From Arcuatula senhousia (lineage: Eukaryota > Mollusca > Bivalvia > Mytilida > Mytilidae): DNA of 64,000 nt. The notes below the pieces were generated by a model that saw only the letters and a program-made list of their open reading frames with translations, had not been told where the DNA came from and made no database searches. The translations under genes were made by a program, and so were the position numbers. The stretch is from contig OZ020305.1 of assembly GCA_963971305.1 (NCBI GenBank), forward strand, positions 9,767,001 through 9,831,000, given 5' to 3'. Numbering within the stretch: the stretch's first letter is position 1; every line of letters begins with the position of its first letter. Below, piece by piece: positions 11,557 to 25,534 of this stretch.

Positions 11557-14500
11557 GTAAGAGACTGTTGCTTTAATTATATTTTTTTTAGTTTAACAAG
11601 GAATAGTTTATGAAAGGATATGGAGTAAATAAACATGAGACCACAACACATATTTTAACTCCAACTGCTATTAATTTTTATGAGCTGTATGGCCATTTCG
11701 GAAAATTATTCCTCATCAGCAGCACTAGAACCCAAACAAAGGAAATCCACAATTCAAAAGATGTTCAAAATGCATAAAACCAAACAAAATCCAAATATAT
11801 ATATACATGTAGCTAAGGACAAAACTACGATGGAGGGAGTAAAACCTTAGGTTTTAGAAATTATGTATATTTAAATAGGGATTAAAAACAAAGTGTATAC
11901 ATGAGAAGTAATCTCATGTACACGTACACCATATCTAAAAAATAAAGAGCATACATCTTAAACACGGGGAATTGTTCTACAAACTCCACATGGTATAAAA
12001 GACAAACTCCTGTAATAAATAATTTATGAAAGGATATGGAGTAAATGAACATGAGACCACAACACATATATTAACTCCAACTCTTGAACTGCTATTTATT
12101 TCTATGAGCCGTATGGCCATTTTGGAAAATTATTCCTTATCAATTTTACATGTATGTTTCGATCAAAGTACAGGACACGAACAGGAAATACATTGTATTA
12201 GTCGTTGAAAAGTTTTGTAACATTTTCATTGTTAATTTTGATCTTTTTCTTAAAGTGGTCATTAATAATCTCCTAAGACATTGTTTCAGTCATAAAAACA
12301 TACACACTAATGAGGGGGGGGGGGGTAGGACCTTTTTCGGGACACTTGGATGGGCCATATTTAAGCTCGGGATTCCGGGATTTGGACAATTCCGGGATAT
12401 AATTATATCAACTTTACCGGGCTTTGGGATTTTCTCATTTGTAAGTCGGGATGACGGGATTTTGTAAAAATTAGTTCGGGATTCCGTGATCAGACCCCCT
12501 CCTACCCCCCCTCACTAATTTCTGGCTGAAATTATATATACAGTTTTTACTAGAAAAACAATTTGAAGATGTTCACCTCACCTTAAGATATGATTTTTTT
12601 TTTACAAAAACTGTATATATTTTTTAAATCACATGCACTTATTTTTGTATGATTCATGTTTTCTAAGGTTGTCTCCCTTTGGTTGTAAGAAATGTGTATT
12701 TAGTTACACACGTGACAGTGCTGTTGAAAATATGATGGTCTGATGAAGAAAAGATTTACATTTCTTTAACAAAATTAGATCAATTTGGTTTATTTAATAT
12801 GTGCATAAAGAGGCTGAGTATTAAAAAACAAGATGCTACATGTACAAAAAAAAAATGTATATCACCTTAAAAGTTTTAAAACCCACGGGTAACTTGGTCA
12901 AATTGACAATTTACATGACTAATGAACAAAACATGACCCATATTAATATGAAACCAGATATTTTGAATGAAAAATGTATGTATGTGTACATAAACTTGTC
13001 TTTAAACTAGTACCCAGTTTAATATAAAATTTCAAACAAAACTACCCTTGTTTTCAGTTCATCTTTTGTATACATTCACCTTTTAATAAATAAGAAAGTA
13101 AGCCGTAAATTCATACATGTGATTCTCCCGCCGGGAGACGAAATCTCCCGACTTTTTGATCCATCTCCCGTTCTCCCGACTTTTTATGTAATCTCCCGCT
13201 TTTTCAAGACATGAGAAAATTTTAGTTTTATAGACATTTTAATCGTTCAGTCATAAGGGTTTGTCAATTAGGTAGACGTTAATTTAACAGGTAAAGGTGT
13301 TAATTTAAGGTTTATTGCCATAATTGACCTGATGATTGTATAAACAGTTTGAGATTAATCAGTGAAGCCATGTATATTTGGCACACCCTAGTGCCCCCAA
13401 TTGACATTGAAATGGAATTTTATTGAGCGTTGAAAATCTCCCGCTTTTTGGTCCAATCTCCAGCCAAAAATATCAAAATCTCCAGCTTTGTCATCACAGA
13501 TCTGTCACATGTATGTAAATTTAATTTATGATTAAAAGTATATACTGGTACATATGTGGTACTAATACATGTACCAAGATTCGTGGTTCATTCATTAGTG
13601 GTACAATTTTATTTTGGACTCTCTTGACTTCACTTTTCGTGACTGGTCTCAAGAAACAATGCTATATAGTCCTTTTGAAGGGAAGAAAAATGGTCGTCCC
13701 CTGTATAAACCCTATAAACATTTAAGACCCCTCTTCCAAGAGTTTAGTAACGAAGAGTTGACTCAAATCAATGTGGGTCCATTCAAAGATCACACTCACA
13801 CACTGCAAATTAGAGAGGGATTCACATAAATGAATAAGTTGAAACAAAACTAAAATAATATTTATATATAATTATGGAAAGCAAAGTACAAATGTATTTA
13901 AAATATTCACAGTCGGGTCACAAACCAACAAGCAATATATAAATTTGATGTTGAAACAACTTTTAATGCACTAAACCCTTAGACCTCTATGAAGATGTTT
14001 ATTTATAAATCCTCTGTCATTATTACTTGTTAAAAAAGGATAGGATTAATAAACACTCGTATGATTTATGTACAAGACTTTGTGACTAAAAACTTGTTGT
14101 TTTAAGGAAGTTTTTTTATACATTAAAGATAAATGAAGTACAACATTTGATCGTATGATCTTTAAACCAAGTTTTCTTCTGCACTTCTTGACGTCATCAT
14201 GAGGTACATGTGTTCTTAAGAAGTCATATGATTTGCTTTTAACTACTTCATAACTAGACTTAAGTTCACTTGGTCCATATATTTATGTTTAATCCATATA
14301 ATATTTTGTTAGGAAAAAACTTATTACATGTTCAATGGATTTATTTGAACATTGTAACAACTATAAGTTCTATTTTTGATAAAACTTAGTATGCATATAG
14401 CCTAATAGGATAGCATCATTCAACCGGTTGACCTTGAATTTCCAGTCATGTTACTTTGAAATTGACAGTGCATTTATTGGCATAAGGGTAAATTGCAATT

Positions 14501-17500
14501 TCTTTTTTATTGACATTTTACAATACTGAATTTCACAGTACAAAATTGTATGATATAATTTAATTACATTGTAAATTCACAATATTAAGCAAAAGCTATT
14601 TTGGACATGTTGTGGTTGGAAAATATTTTAAGATAGCCCTAAAAAGTTTAAGGATCTAACATAATATAAATATTCATACTAATTTTCACCTTTCTTAGTA
14701 AGGTTAACGATTTCAAAAATGATAATCTTACAATGACATTCAAAGATTAAAAGTTCTGAATCCGTGAAAATGTAAATTCTTTATATCACAAACCTGTGTA
14801 AAATTTCCTCTTTGGCATTGTCATCTTCTCAGGCATCACAATGGTTTTCGTAGATCGTTCATGACTGGAGTTTCCTAGTCAACACGTACATGTACAGAAC
14901 ATGTAGCCCCGGGCAATACTGTACAAGTCTATAGTCTCAACGAGGTCACAGACACAAAGTGTGACGTATGTTTGTTGTTTTTCATTGTACGAGGATGGTG
15001 TTAAGGTCTAACAATAGGATATGAATTAGTTTGCAGATTTTTTATTTGTGTGTAAAAATATTCTGAGATTTATGTTGCGGAACATTTTAGAGACTGTGCA
15101 TTTCAGACTTCAGTGGATCTGTTTTGTCAAATTTTGTATGATTTGTTTATTGCTAAGGTCAGTTATGGTTATGGTTAAGGTTCTTCAGAATATTAAGATA
15201 TTTATTGTTAATCATGCTCATATTTACATACATACATGTATGTTTTGAAGTAAGACATGGCGGAGGATGAAAATAAATTTTAACCATAGTGGGTATCGAG
15301 TTTAACCATGGCGGGCCGCCATGATAAAACAGCTCATGGAGAACCCTGGTGTTAGATTAAATCAAGAACAGAAGAATAAAAGCGGGAGGGGACATATGGC
15401 AAATCTTACAATCAACATACAAAAGTTTCTTTTTATCTTGGTTTTGCTTTTGGTTATCACTTAATTTTCCTCAAAAGTATTATCATTAATTTTGTTTTTC
15501 TCAAACACAACCACCAGTTAATCACCAAGATATTCTGAACATTTCATCAGAATGGTGATCACATAATGAGGATAAGAATGTTAATTTCATATTAAAGTAA
15601 AATTAATTTAAAACAATTTTAAGAAACCAATGGTCCAATTAATGCATGTACATGTACATACCTTGCAGTGCTTTTTGAGAGAACAGCACAAAGAACTTAA
15701 AAGATTCAACCCCATCTGTATGATCTTTGTTTTGCTGGAGATTATCATTAGGGAGAATGTTGGGCCCAAAAATAACTTTTTATGTCCCCCTTGCCTAAGC
15801 CAGGATTCTTCATCAAAGCTTATTTGTAGAAGGGAGTCTTTTGGGGATAATTTTAGGAAAGTTTTGAATCATATGAATGATATTCATAGCTCCCTTGTTC
15901 CAGACCGTATGCGTATTTAGACCGTACGCGTACGGTCCGGCCCGTACGAGTATATTTTCAAAATACCTGTACGGTCGGACCGTACGCGTACGGTCTGACT
16001 TGCATCTTCTAGATCAATATTCAATAAAATATATCGACCCTGTAATGATGCATTACTTTTTATTATATTTAACTTGTATATTTTTTGTACAGAGTTCACA
16101 CAATATTTAAAATCAATTTAGTGTTGTGAAATAGAAGTGAGTACTTATATACGTCAGTTGTAACAACTAAAACAGTCATTGAAATTTGGGAGGAAAAGTT
16201 TGAAGAATATAATTATATATAGGAACTTTAGTCGACAGACCTTCCAATCATTTGTTTACCCGTGAGAAGACAAAGAGACGTGCTTGGGGAGGCTGATTCA
16301 GCAAAGATTTCGGCAATATGTTTAAGCCATTCGTCCGTCAGTTTTCCCAAAATATTTACCTACTTTTTAACAAAAAAAAAAGTTCCATAGAACTCTTATT
16401 TTTTTATATTATGTGCAGCCGATTTTACTTTCTACAGATATAAGTTATATGCATTGTCGTCATCCTCAAACTTTACTTTACTGAATATAATATTAGAATG
16501 ATTTTCACGAAGTCTGACATTTTTGTGGACCCTTTATACCGGTGAAATCCAACAACATAGCAGAGAATAAAAACTAACAAATTCTACCAAATGAATATTA
16601 AACATCATATTTCCCAATTCTCTCACCTACCGCCTGTCTATATATATTTTAGCTATTTACAAATTCTGACTTTAGTTTAATTTTGTTCGTCTTATTATTT
16701 TAAGTTTGCTTTCCTCTTTTCGTTTTTTTTATTTTTTTTATTTCCTAATATTATATGAATAAATGCAAATTTAGAGAAATACCTATATGGTCTGAATACT
16801 TGTATGGTCCAGCTCGTTTTAGACCTTACGGGTATACTTGCACGGTCGGACCGTACGCGTACGGTCGGACCATATAGGTATACTCGTACGGTCCGGACCG
16901 TACGCGTACGGTCTGAATACCTGTACGGTCTGGAACAAATTAAGTTTCCTGTGTATATAGGAATTGCCCTGTCTGTCTTTCCATTCGTCTATCCTTTTTC
17001 GACTTACATCATAAATGCAATTCGTTCTAAACGACTCAAAGTATTTTAATGAAACTATACATATGTGCAGAAAGGAAGTAAATTTTATTGCAATGTGCAT
17101 GAAGAAATTTCATTGTGCCAAAATATAATTCAGGGTAGATAACTGGACTTTATGTGGTTTTTTGGGGGGAGGGGCTGCAATAGAGTCTATTATGAAGCGA
17201 GAGGTATCCTACTGTGAGCTTGATCACATTATGCCTTGCTTTCTTCTATCCTATTTCTCAACAAGGGACTGCTGCTTACCTGGTCATTAATCCACTTGTT
17301 CAACCTTTTTGTAGGGACCCTCATTAATGTTAAGTCATGTTTTGGGGATTGTAACATAGTGTCACCTGGCCTTGTCTGTTTAGATACTGTCAGTTTATAT
17401 TATACCCCTTTTGTATTTCTTTGATTTTTTTTCACATTTACTTATTTCTGAATAAAACAATTGATCATAAATATCAAATAAAAAACTTGAATAAGTGTAT

Positions 17501-20500
17501 TAAGATCCCATTTGGTTGTTTTTTTTCAACCAAAGCAAGTTAATTATAGGCACAGGATACGGTTACGGCAAATTTGGGCAAAACCGTAACAATAAGAAAT
17601 TCTTATTGTTACGGCAAAGACGAAAATTGGGAACGGACGACGGGATGGTGACCGAATCATTTACGACTGTAACAATAAAAATTTTCTTATTATTACGGCA
17701 CTTATTCTTACGGCAAATCGATATTGTGACGATATGAAATCACTTTGTAGAGTGACATGTATAACATTTATTGATTCATATAATACTAATTAACGGGCAA
17801 AAATTTCTAATAATCCAAATTTAACTCATAGTAATTTCATAACTTATGGCTCATGCGACACAACAATTCCCTCTTTTCAGTTTACATAGGTTATCTCCCA
17901 TAAGCAGGAGTTATCTAACTTTGCAGGAGTTGTAATTTCTTAGCCCCTCTGTTCTTTTCATGGAAAATCAAAGAAAAATCTAGAGAGATCTGAAAGAAAT
18001 TAGGGATTTCCCTAAATTTCACAAGAACTTTACTATATAAATTTTTTTAAAGTTTACATTTTTATAATAATTGCAGATTATTTAATAAGTATTTTTGTGA
18101 AAGGAAATGTTTTAAAAAGTTACATAACTATCTCAAAATGTTGGGAAATCCATTGTCTTTCTGAACCCCTCAAATTTATCATAGGATTTCAACAATAAAT
18201 CTAGAGAAAATAAATTTCATATCTGCTGTAAAGTTAGATAACTCATGTATATGGGAGATAACCTATGTTAACTGAAAGGAGGGGATAAGTGGTTTTCAGA
18301 TTTTATTTTATTCCTGTGCATTTCTGGTGAAACCATTCAAGTATCCATCTCCGGCTACGGATGCTGCAGTGTGGATAGTGGGTGTGCAGCGGTTCCTTTC
18401 TGCATTTTTTTCTTTGGATCAAAACGCATTTTAAGTTCCTTCCATCTTCTGGGTATAAAAAAACCGCAACACCGCTTAACTCGACTAATGTTAATGTTTT
18501 CGTCTAAACTTTGTGTCGGCAAGTCAGCTGTCTCAGTTATGTTTTCGGTAACGATATCAGTATGGCCATCAATTTGAACAAGCTGTACTTCTATTCTTCG
18601 TTTGTTTTAAGTATGCTATTCAATATAGAATAAAAAAAAGTTGCGACAGAAGTTAACTTTAGAATATCTTACGTTTGGTAAATCTCTAATGCGAAATTTG
18701 CCGTAACAATAAGTGCCGTAATAATAAAAAAAAATTTATTGTTACCGTCGTAAACGATCCGGTCGCTGTCCCGTCATCTGTTCCCGATTTTCGCCTTTGC
18801 CGTAACAATAAGGATTTCTTATTGTTACGGTTTTGCCGTAACCGTATCCTGTGCCTTAATTATAAGCCATCAATTATTATTTGTCTGTTATATTTATATG
18901 TTATGATATTTGATATCAATAACATAATATTCACCATATATTGACATCTTCATCATGTTAAATGGAAATACAGCTGATTACATTTACCCTGAGGAAATAT
19001 TTTTCTAGTTATCTCCCTTAGGTAAAAGTGACAATGAATAGGCCTTATAAATTTTTGTCGTATTTGTAATTCACGAGTGTATGTATAATTTCCTTATTCT
19101 ATTTTCACCTTTATGGATATCTAATAGACCGTGCTAAAGTAAATAGGTTTTGCACTTGTGGTTTGTTCGGGATTTAAACCTTCATGATCAGGTGACATTT
19201 TTTAAACCGTTTTGCTTCCTTTTTAACTTTTTAAAGAACTTTTTAAAGATCATATATGTAGAAGATAATGGGTAAAGTGTTGTTTTTTTAAGAAATATAT
19301 TTAACATCATTGAATATTGTTTCCAATATTGTTTCCACTTATGGGTGTATATACATGGTGTTATATATTAAGATTTTATCAATTTTGTTGTTGTTAAAAT
19401 TTAAAGCTTTAAAATGTTAATTATAGATGCATATGTATATGAAAAGATTAATGTCTACTTCAATTAACCAAAAAGTGGAGGTTTGTTGCAAATTTCATGT
19501 AGACTGTTGGCTGTGCATATTATATGATAATTGGGATGATAATATTGTCTTTTGCACATGTACGTCTTTTTATTATTTCATTTATCAAACAGTATTTTAC
19601 ATGTAAGTACTGTCTTACTAGGCAAGTGTAATGATCTATTTATTACATAGGCGGATCCAGTGGGGGGCCCGGGCCCCCCCTTTTGGCGGAAAAATTTGGT
19701 TGAATATATAGGAAATCATTGAAGCGTGACCAAAGCGGGCCCCCTCTTAGGCCAGTCAGTGGGCCCCCTCTTTTCAGAATCTCTGGATCCGCCTCTGTAA
19801 TTGACCCTTTCATCCACTCTGAGATAATTAAAGGACTGATTTTTTTTGCCAGAAAATTTTAATATTAAATATGACAAATGTAATAAATTCCTCCATTAAA
19901 AGTGAATAATCCAATCTGTTGCAGATAAATGATGTAATATCTTTCTATACCATTCCCCCCCCTGCTTGAAAAGTGGGCGGGTATATAGTGATATGTGTAC
20001 ATTGTAGTGGTGATTTGGTTTGTTTTTGCCATGTATTAGAGCATGACATAAAAAGATTTCTTTTGGTGGTTAGGGCTACCTCCAATGTTGTAACTAGTTA
20101 ATTGCATATTGTTAAGCACATCATGATGTAGAAAGTATGTAATATGGTCAACATTGAAGGATCATACCTTTTAGGAGTTATTCCCCTTTGAATGTCAAAA
20201 GAAAAAATAATAAAAAGCTTTCAATTAAAATGTTACTCTATATATTACTGCATTAGGTTAAACCATATTGTCAGATGACCCCATATTTAACTTATGATCC
20301 TTCAATGTCAAATAGTTTTTATAACCCTCCCCCCACACACACGAAGTGGCGAGGTATTATGTTATACCCTCAGTTTCTTTCGGTGTCTGTCCATCTGTCC
20401 TCCAAATGTTTCTGGATGAAAACTTGAAAACACGTGAAGGGATTTGAATGATATTTTGCACAGCTGCTGAGTACAATAAAATACAGATCAATTTTAATTT

Positions 20501-23500
20501 TCAGGATGATCCAAAAATTATTATTGTAGATTTGCCACTTCATAAATTTTCCCAATTTGAAAATGATGAAATTTTCTAGATCTGGTCTAAGAAAGATAAC
20601 TCATTTCTTTTCTGTCTCTACATAGATGTATAGTATATACAGTATAGAATACAAATATATTTAACTATTGATGAATATTGTGGCGGGGTATCATTTAATG
20701 TCCCATTAGATGCCCTATTTTTGCCTAATGGCCTATAGTATAGTTCAGGCAGTTAAGTCTGGTGAGCAATTCAGGCTCCTGGGAGCCTCTTGTTTATATT
20801 TGTATACATGCATCTCCTTTTTATTTATGTTATTTATTTTGGGGAGACCGGGTTATATATTTGTGAGCTCTAGGTTTCAGTTTTTCTCATTTTCTTGAAA
20901 TTTGTAATTTTTGTACACGCATGCAGCAAAATCAAAATTAATACCGGTACATGTTTTTTGCCTTTCAAAAAAAATATTGACCATTTTAATTAACTGTGGC
21001 TCTAGTGACCACAAGTATTTGAATAATTTCACTTATTTTGTGAATGATTCATTTTTACTGAAATAGATTTAATCTTTAAAACATTAGTCTAATCACATTA
21101 AAATTTGTTAAGTAAGTGTTTATTTTATTACAAGACACATTTTAAATGGATGAGTAACACGTCTACATACACTTAAGATATTTGAATTTTTAATCTTTAC
21201 ATTTAACTCGAGGACATACAGCTTTATGTATTTTGTGTACATGTTTTATGTAATTTTTGTCAAATTGCTGTATTTGTAAGTTGCAATATATGTATTATTT
21301 TTTATAGAAAAGAAAAAAAAATAGCATTTTGTACATTTTCCTCTAATTTTATCTTTTCTCAATTAGTTCTTATATAATACATGAAGTCTTATGGTGACTT
21401 AAGGTATGTATTTTTAACTTGTACATTTTCTCTCATCATAGCAATAATACATACAATACTAAGTATTGCTCATGTGGATATACATTCATGCTGATAGAAA
21501 GATGGTGTGATTTTGTTTAACACAATTCCAAGTTTGGATGTTCATCATGTTTTATTCCAAATTTCTTTTATAGGTTGTTAGTTCCTCACCTCGATATCAT
21601 ATGAATAATTCTTTTATTTTCTGTCTTTCAGCTCTACATTCACGAGGGCCCCGTTTTTCTGTTCCTGAACCTGACATTTATGAATTGGCTAAGCCTACAG
21701 ATGATAAGGATACTTTATCCAAATCCAGTAAAGTGAATTTCCGTCATACTTATTCCGAAGGAAGTACAAAAGTTGTCACTTCAAAAAGTGGGACAAGTGT
21801 TGATTCAGGGGTTGAGGACCCTGACGATTACGACCACACGATAACGTGGGCAATCAATAATAATAATACAAGTGGCAAGTCAAAAATGGCACAAGTTGTA
21901 CCCAACCCAATTCAGACAAAAAATTTCATCCGAACAGATCATCCCTCTTCACAATCATCCACTGTATTACATTCGGAGTCTAAAAATAGAAATATTAAAG
22001 AAGAGACATTATATGCCGGACCTTACGAAGATCCTTGGGACTCAACAAACAGCCAACAGAAATTTGGTGATTTAATTACACAAGCCAAAAAGGAATATCG
22101 TAAAAAATCTCAATCTGAAGACTATGAGGAACCAGTGCTAAAGACACAACCTAGTGCTCCAACGTACGAAGAAGCGTGGGATTTAAAACCTCGTGAAGAA
22201 CAATTAGAAAATACGGTGCAGGAGGCACACAGGCGCATGAGTGAAGGCATGCAGGGCATGAGACGGCCAAACATAAACAATAGGGAGCCATTCAAATTAC
22301 CAACGACTCCCGAACACAAAGTCAAAAACAGTGATAGGTTTATTTATTCTGAAGCTTATGAAGACCCCTGGGATGTAAAACAGAGAGAGAAGGAAATTGC
22401 TCTGGAAGAGAGATTCTCTAAAGCTGTGACATCACCCAAATCTCCAAGAAAAGATGATGTAGACATACCCAACTTTCCTGCACCCCCTCCACCCCAACAG
22501 GAGGATAGGTGGGGAGGAGTTCGGCCAAGTTCAAGGTCACCCCATCATTCAGGTATGTATTTAACTCTCTTTAAGCTTAAAAAAAAAATCAAAATTACAA
22601 CAACAAAAAAGTTCATGGAGAAAAAAATATGCATCTGATGTGTGTTTTGTTGATAAAAGAAATTGCTAGAGACTCTAAATCCAAAGTTGAATGATCAAAA
22701 TAAGAATGTAATGGACCCAAATATCCAATAAGTTATTTGAATACAAGTTAATTGAACTATATAGAGGTTTAAACACAATCTAGATAAATACACATGCAAC
22801 ATTGTCATAACAAAGGTACATCACACTTGTATGTTTTATCAACTTTGCAGAACATATATAGATTTTGATATGTACATGTACATACATTTGTATCTGTCAT
22901 ATGTGTGCCTTAAATTTTTAAAAAATCTTGTCTTCTTTTTATTCCTAAATTATAATACAAATGTATTATATCATGGGGTACATGTACAGTGAAGACTCAG
23001 GCATTTTACTTTCAAATCAGTGTTTAATAACCTTTTAAATTTTTCTTTAAATTTAAAGTTCTTTTTCTGAAAACGTCATGGATTTAGCTCATCAAAATTT
23101 GAAAGTCCTGCTTGACTTCCTGTTTATTTTAAAAAGGGGGGACACATCATTGTATGTCTATTTTTTGTTGTTATACCTTGAAAAACAATGTTTGGGGGTA
23201 TGTACAATGTATAGTAACCCCCCTGTCTTTTGTCTGTCCATCTGTCAAAGTATCTCATAAGCGTACATGTAGCTCCTCCTTGATGGATTTTGCTGAAACT
23301 TTAGATGCAGGAAGAACATCATATGAAGATTTAAATGAAGAATATTTTTTGCTCCTTTTGGATATTCAGGGGAGATAATTGATTTATTTTGTAATATGTA
23401 GAGTCCAATACAAATTAAAGCTTTTGATAATTTCATCACAGTATTCTTTGTGAGTGATGAATGTTTAAGCTTTTATATTCCAGGAAATTCACCAAGCCTT

Positions 23501-25150
23501 AGAAGAGTATCAGATGCCAACAAAGTGGTAGCAGAAAGAATAAATCCTGATATGCCACTAGATATCCAACAGTACGTACATTTTGTAAGATAAGAACGGA
23601 AATATTTGTTTTAATAGCAAAGGGTACCCTTAAAACAAATGTAAAGTACATGTACATATAAGATACATGTGTAGTCTGAATTATTTTTTCTGTACATACA
23701 CTAGTACTGTATCTTGGTGAATCATGACATCAAATTAAATCACTTTTTAATTTTTCATTGCTGTTAAACTTTTTTTCTACCTCTGATTTTTTAAATGTTC
23801 TGACTCTACAAAAGTAACATATGAAGAAAAACTCATAGGTTGCTGTGCATTTTACTTTGCTACAGCCATTTTGAAGATGACCAGTTATGACAATTTTGCT
23901 CATCTTTTAGCCATAAAGCTATAAGGGGTCATCTGAAAACCTCGACCAAGTGGAGAATTTTGTAGAGCTTTATGAACTTAAGGTTTAAGCAAGCAACAGC
24001 TTTTCTCTATCTGCTATGGTTTTCATTAACATAAAAAGACCCCATGAGGACTTTTGTAGAGCTTACTGAGCTGAAGGTTTAAGCAAGTATCAGCTTTTCT
24101 CATTCTTCAATATTTTACAGGCAAAAACTTGAAAAACACTGGGATCATCTGACTACTTCGACCCAATAGAGACTAATGAAGAGCTTAATGAGCTGAAGGT
24201 TTAAGCAAGCAACAGCTTTTTTCTATTTACTATGGTTTTCATTCTATAGACCAAAAACATGGAAAGCTAAAAACTGTTATATTTTTAGCAAGGAAGGCCA
24301 TGTTTTTTATATCGGCAGTCACCATATTCATCTTTGCAATTTTTTGTAGAGAGAATCTTCAAGGTGATATGTGAAAAGTTTCAAAGCAATCCCTTCAGTA
24401 GTTTCAGTTGATAAGATTTTAGAAGAATAGTTAATGACAATGACACCTGCAAAGATGGATACAAAGTGATTGATGGCAATGGCATTGGCTCACATGACCC
24501 TTTGGGCCAGGTGAGCTAAAAAAGTGTATCATGCTACTTATATAATTTTATTTTATTCCTTATCTTTTATTTCCACAGATTTTACCATGGTAAAATAGGG
24601 CGACGACAGGCTGAACAGCTTTTACTGATCCATAGAGAAGGCAGCTACCTTGTCAGGCGAAGTGAAACTCAAGATAATGTGTTCTCTTTAACTCTCAAGT
24701 AAGTTCAACTTTATTATCAAAGTCAATTTTGGAATGACTAGTATTAATAATATACCCCCTCCTTCTTTCTCATCAGCTACTTATCACAGCCACTTGAAAT
24801 TTTATTTGCGACCTTTAATAATATGAGGTCAGTAAATTGCAAGTACAGATCTATTTTTATCAGTGCTCCACATCAAGGTTACTGGCACCCTATAGTTTTA
24901 TATACCCTGACGCATGAAATGGTTAGGTATTATGTTCTACCCTCAATTTCATTGGTGTCCTTCCGTCTGTCCGTACCTCGCCCCCAATGGTTGTCCACAA
25001 AGGTTTCCAGATGATAACTTGAAAACATGTCAAGGGATTTGGATGATATTTTGCACAGCTGTTAAGTACAATGAAAAACAAGTCAAGTTCAATATTCAGG
25101 ATAAGGCCAAAAAAAAAGTAGGTGTGTTTACTGTCACTGGACCCTACCTA

Positions 25151-25188
<38 letters not shown>

Positions 25189-25497
25189 TAGTCGGGTCAC
25201 TCCGTCCGTCCATCCGTCTGTCCCACTATGGGGTGCCTGTCTTGTGTAATCTGAATCTCAAAAACCAAACACTAGATCTTTCTGAAATTTTACACAGTGA
25301 TTACAGATATATTGAAGATGTGCACCTCCCCTTTTGGGGGCATTTTAAAATGTCGTTTAGAAATAAGGGGCCAAAAAAGCGACTTTTTAATTTTTTTCCA
25401 CAATAACTTTTGTTCTGGTTGACCAAATGCTATGAAACTTTACAGTAATGTTACTTACCATAAAAGGAAGGGTTGGGCTGATTTTTGTTGCCCCCTC

Positions 25498-25534
<37 letters not shown>

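Noticed and set aside
16804..17049. Frames rich in RTVRVRSD and GPDRT
   Set aside because: They arise from the CpG-rich palindromes at the element end and occur on both strands.
24914..25249. Frame of 111 residues and the related frame 25485-25781
   Set aside because: They cross the junctions of family E, the inverted-repeat element and family C; the text is repeat DNA.
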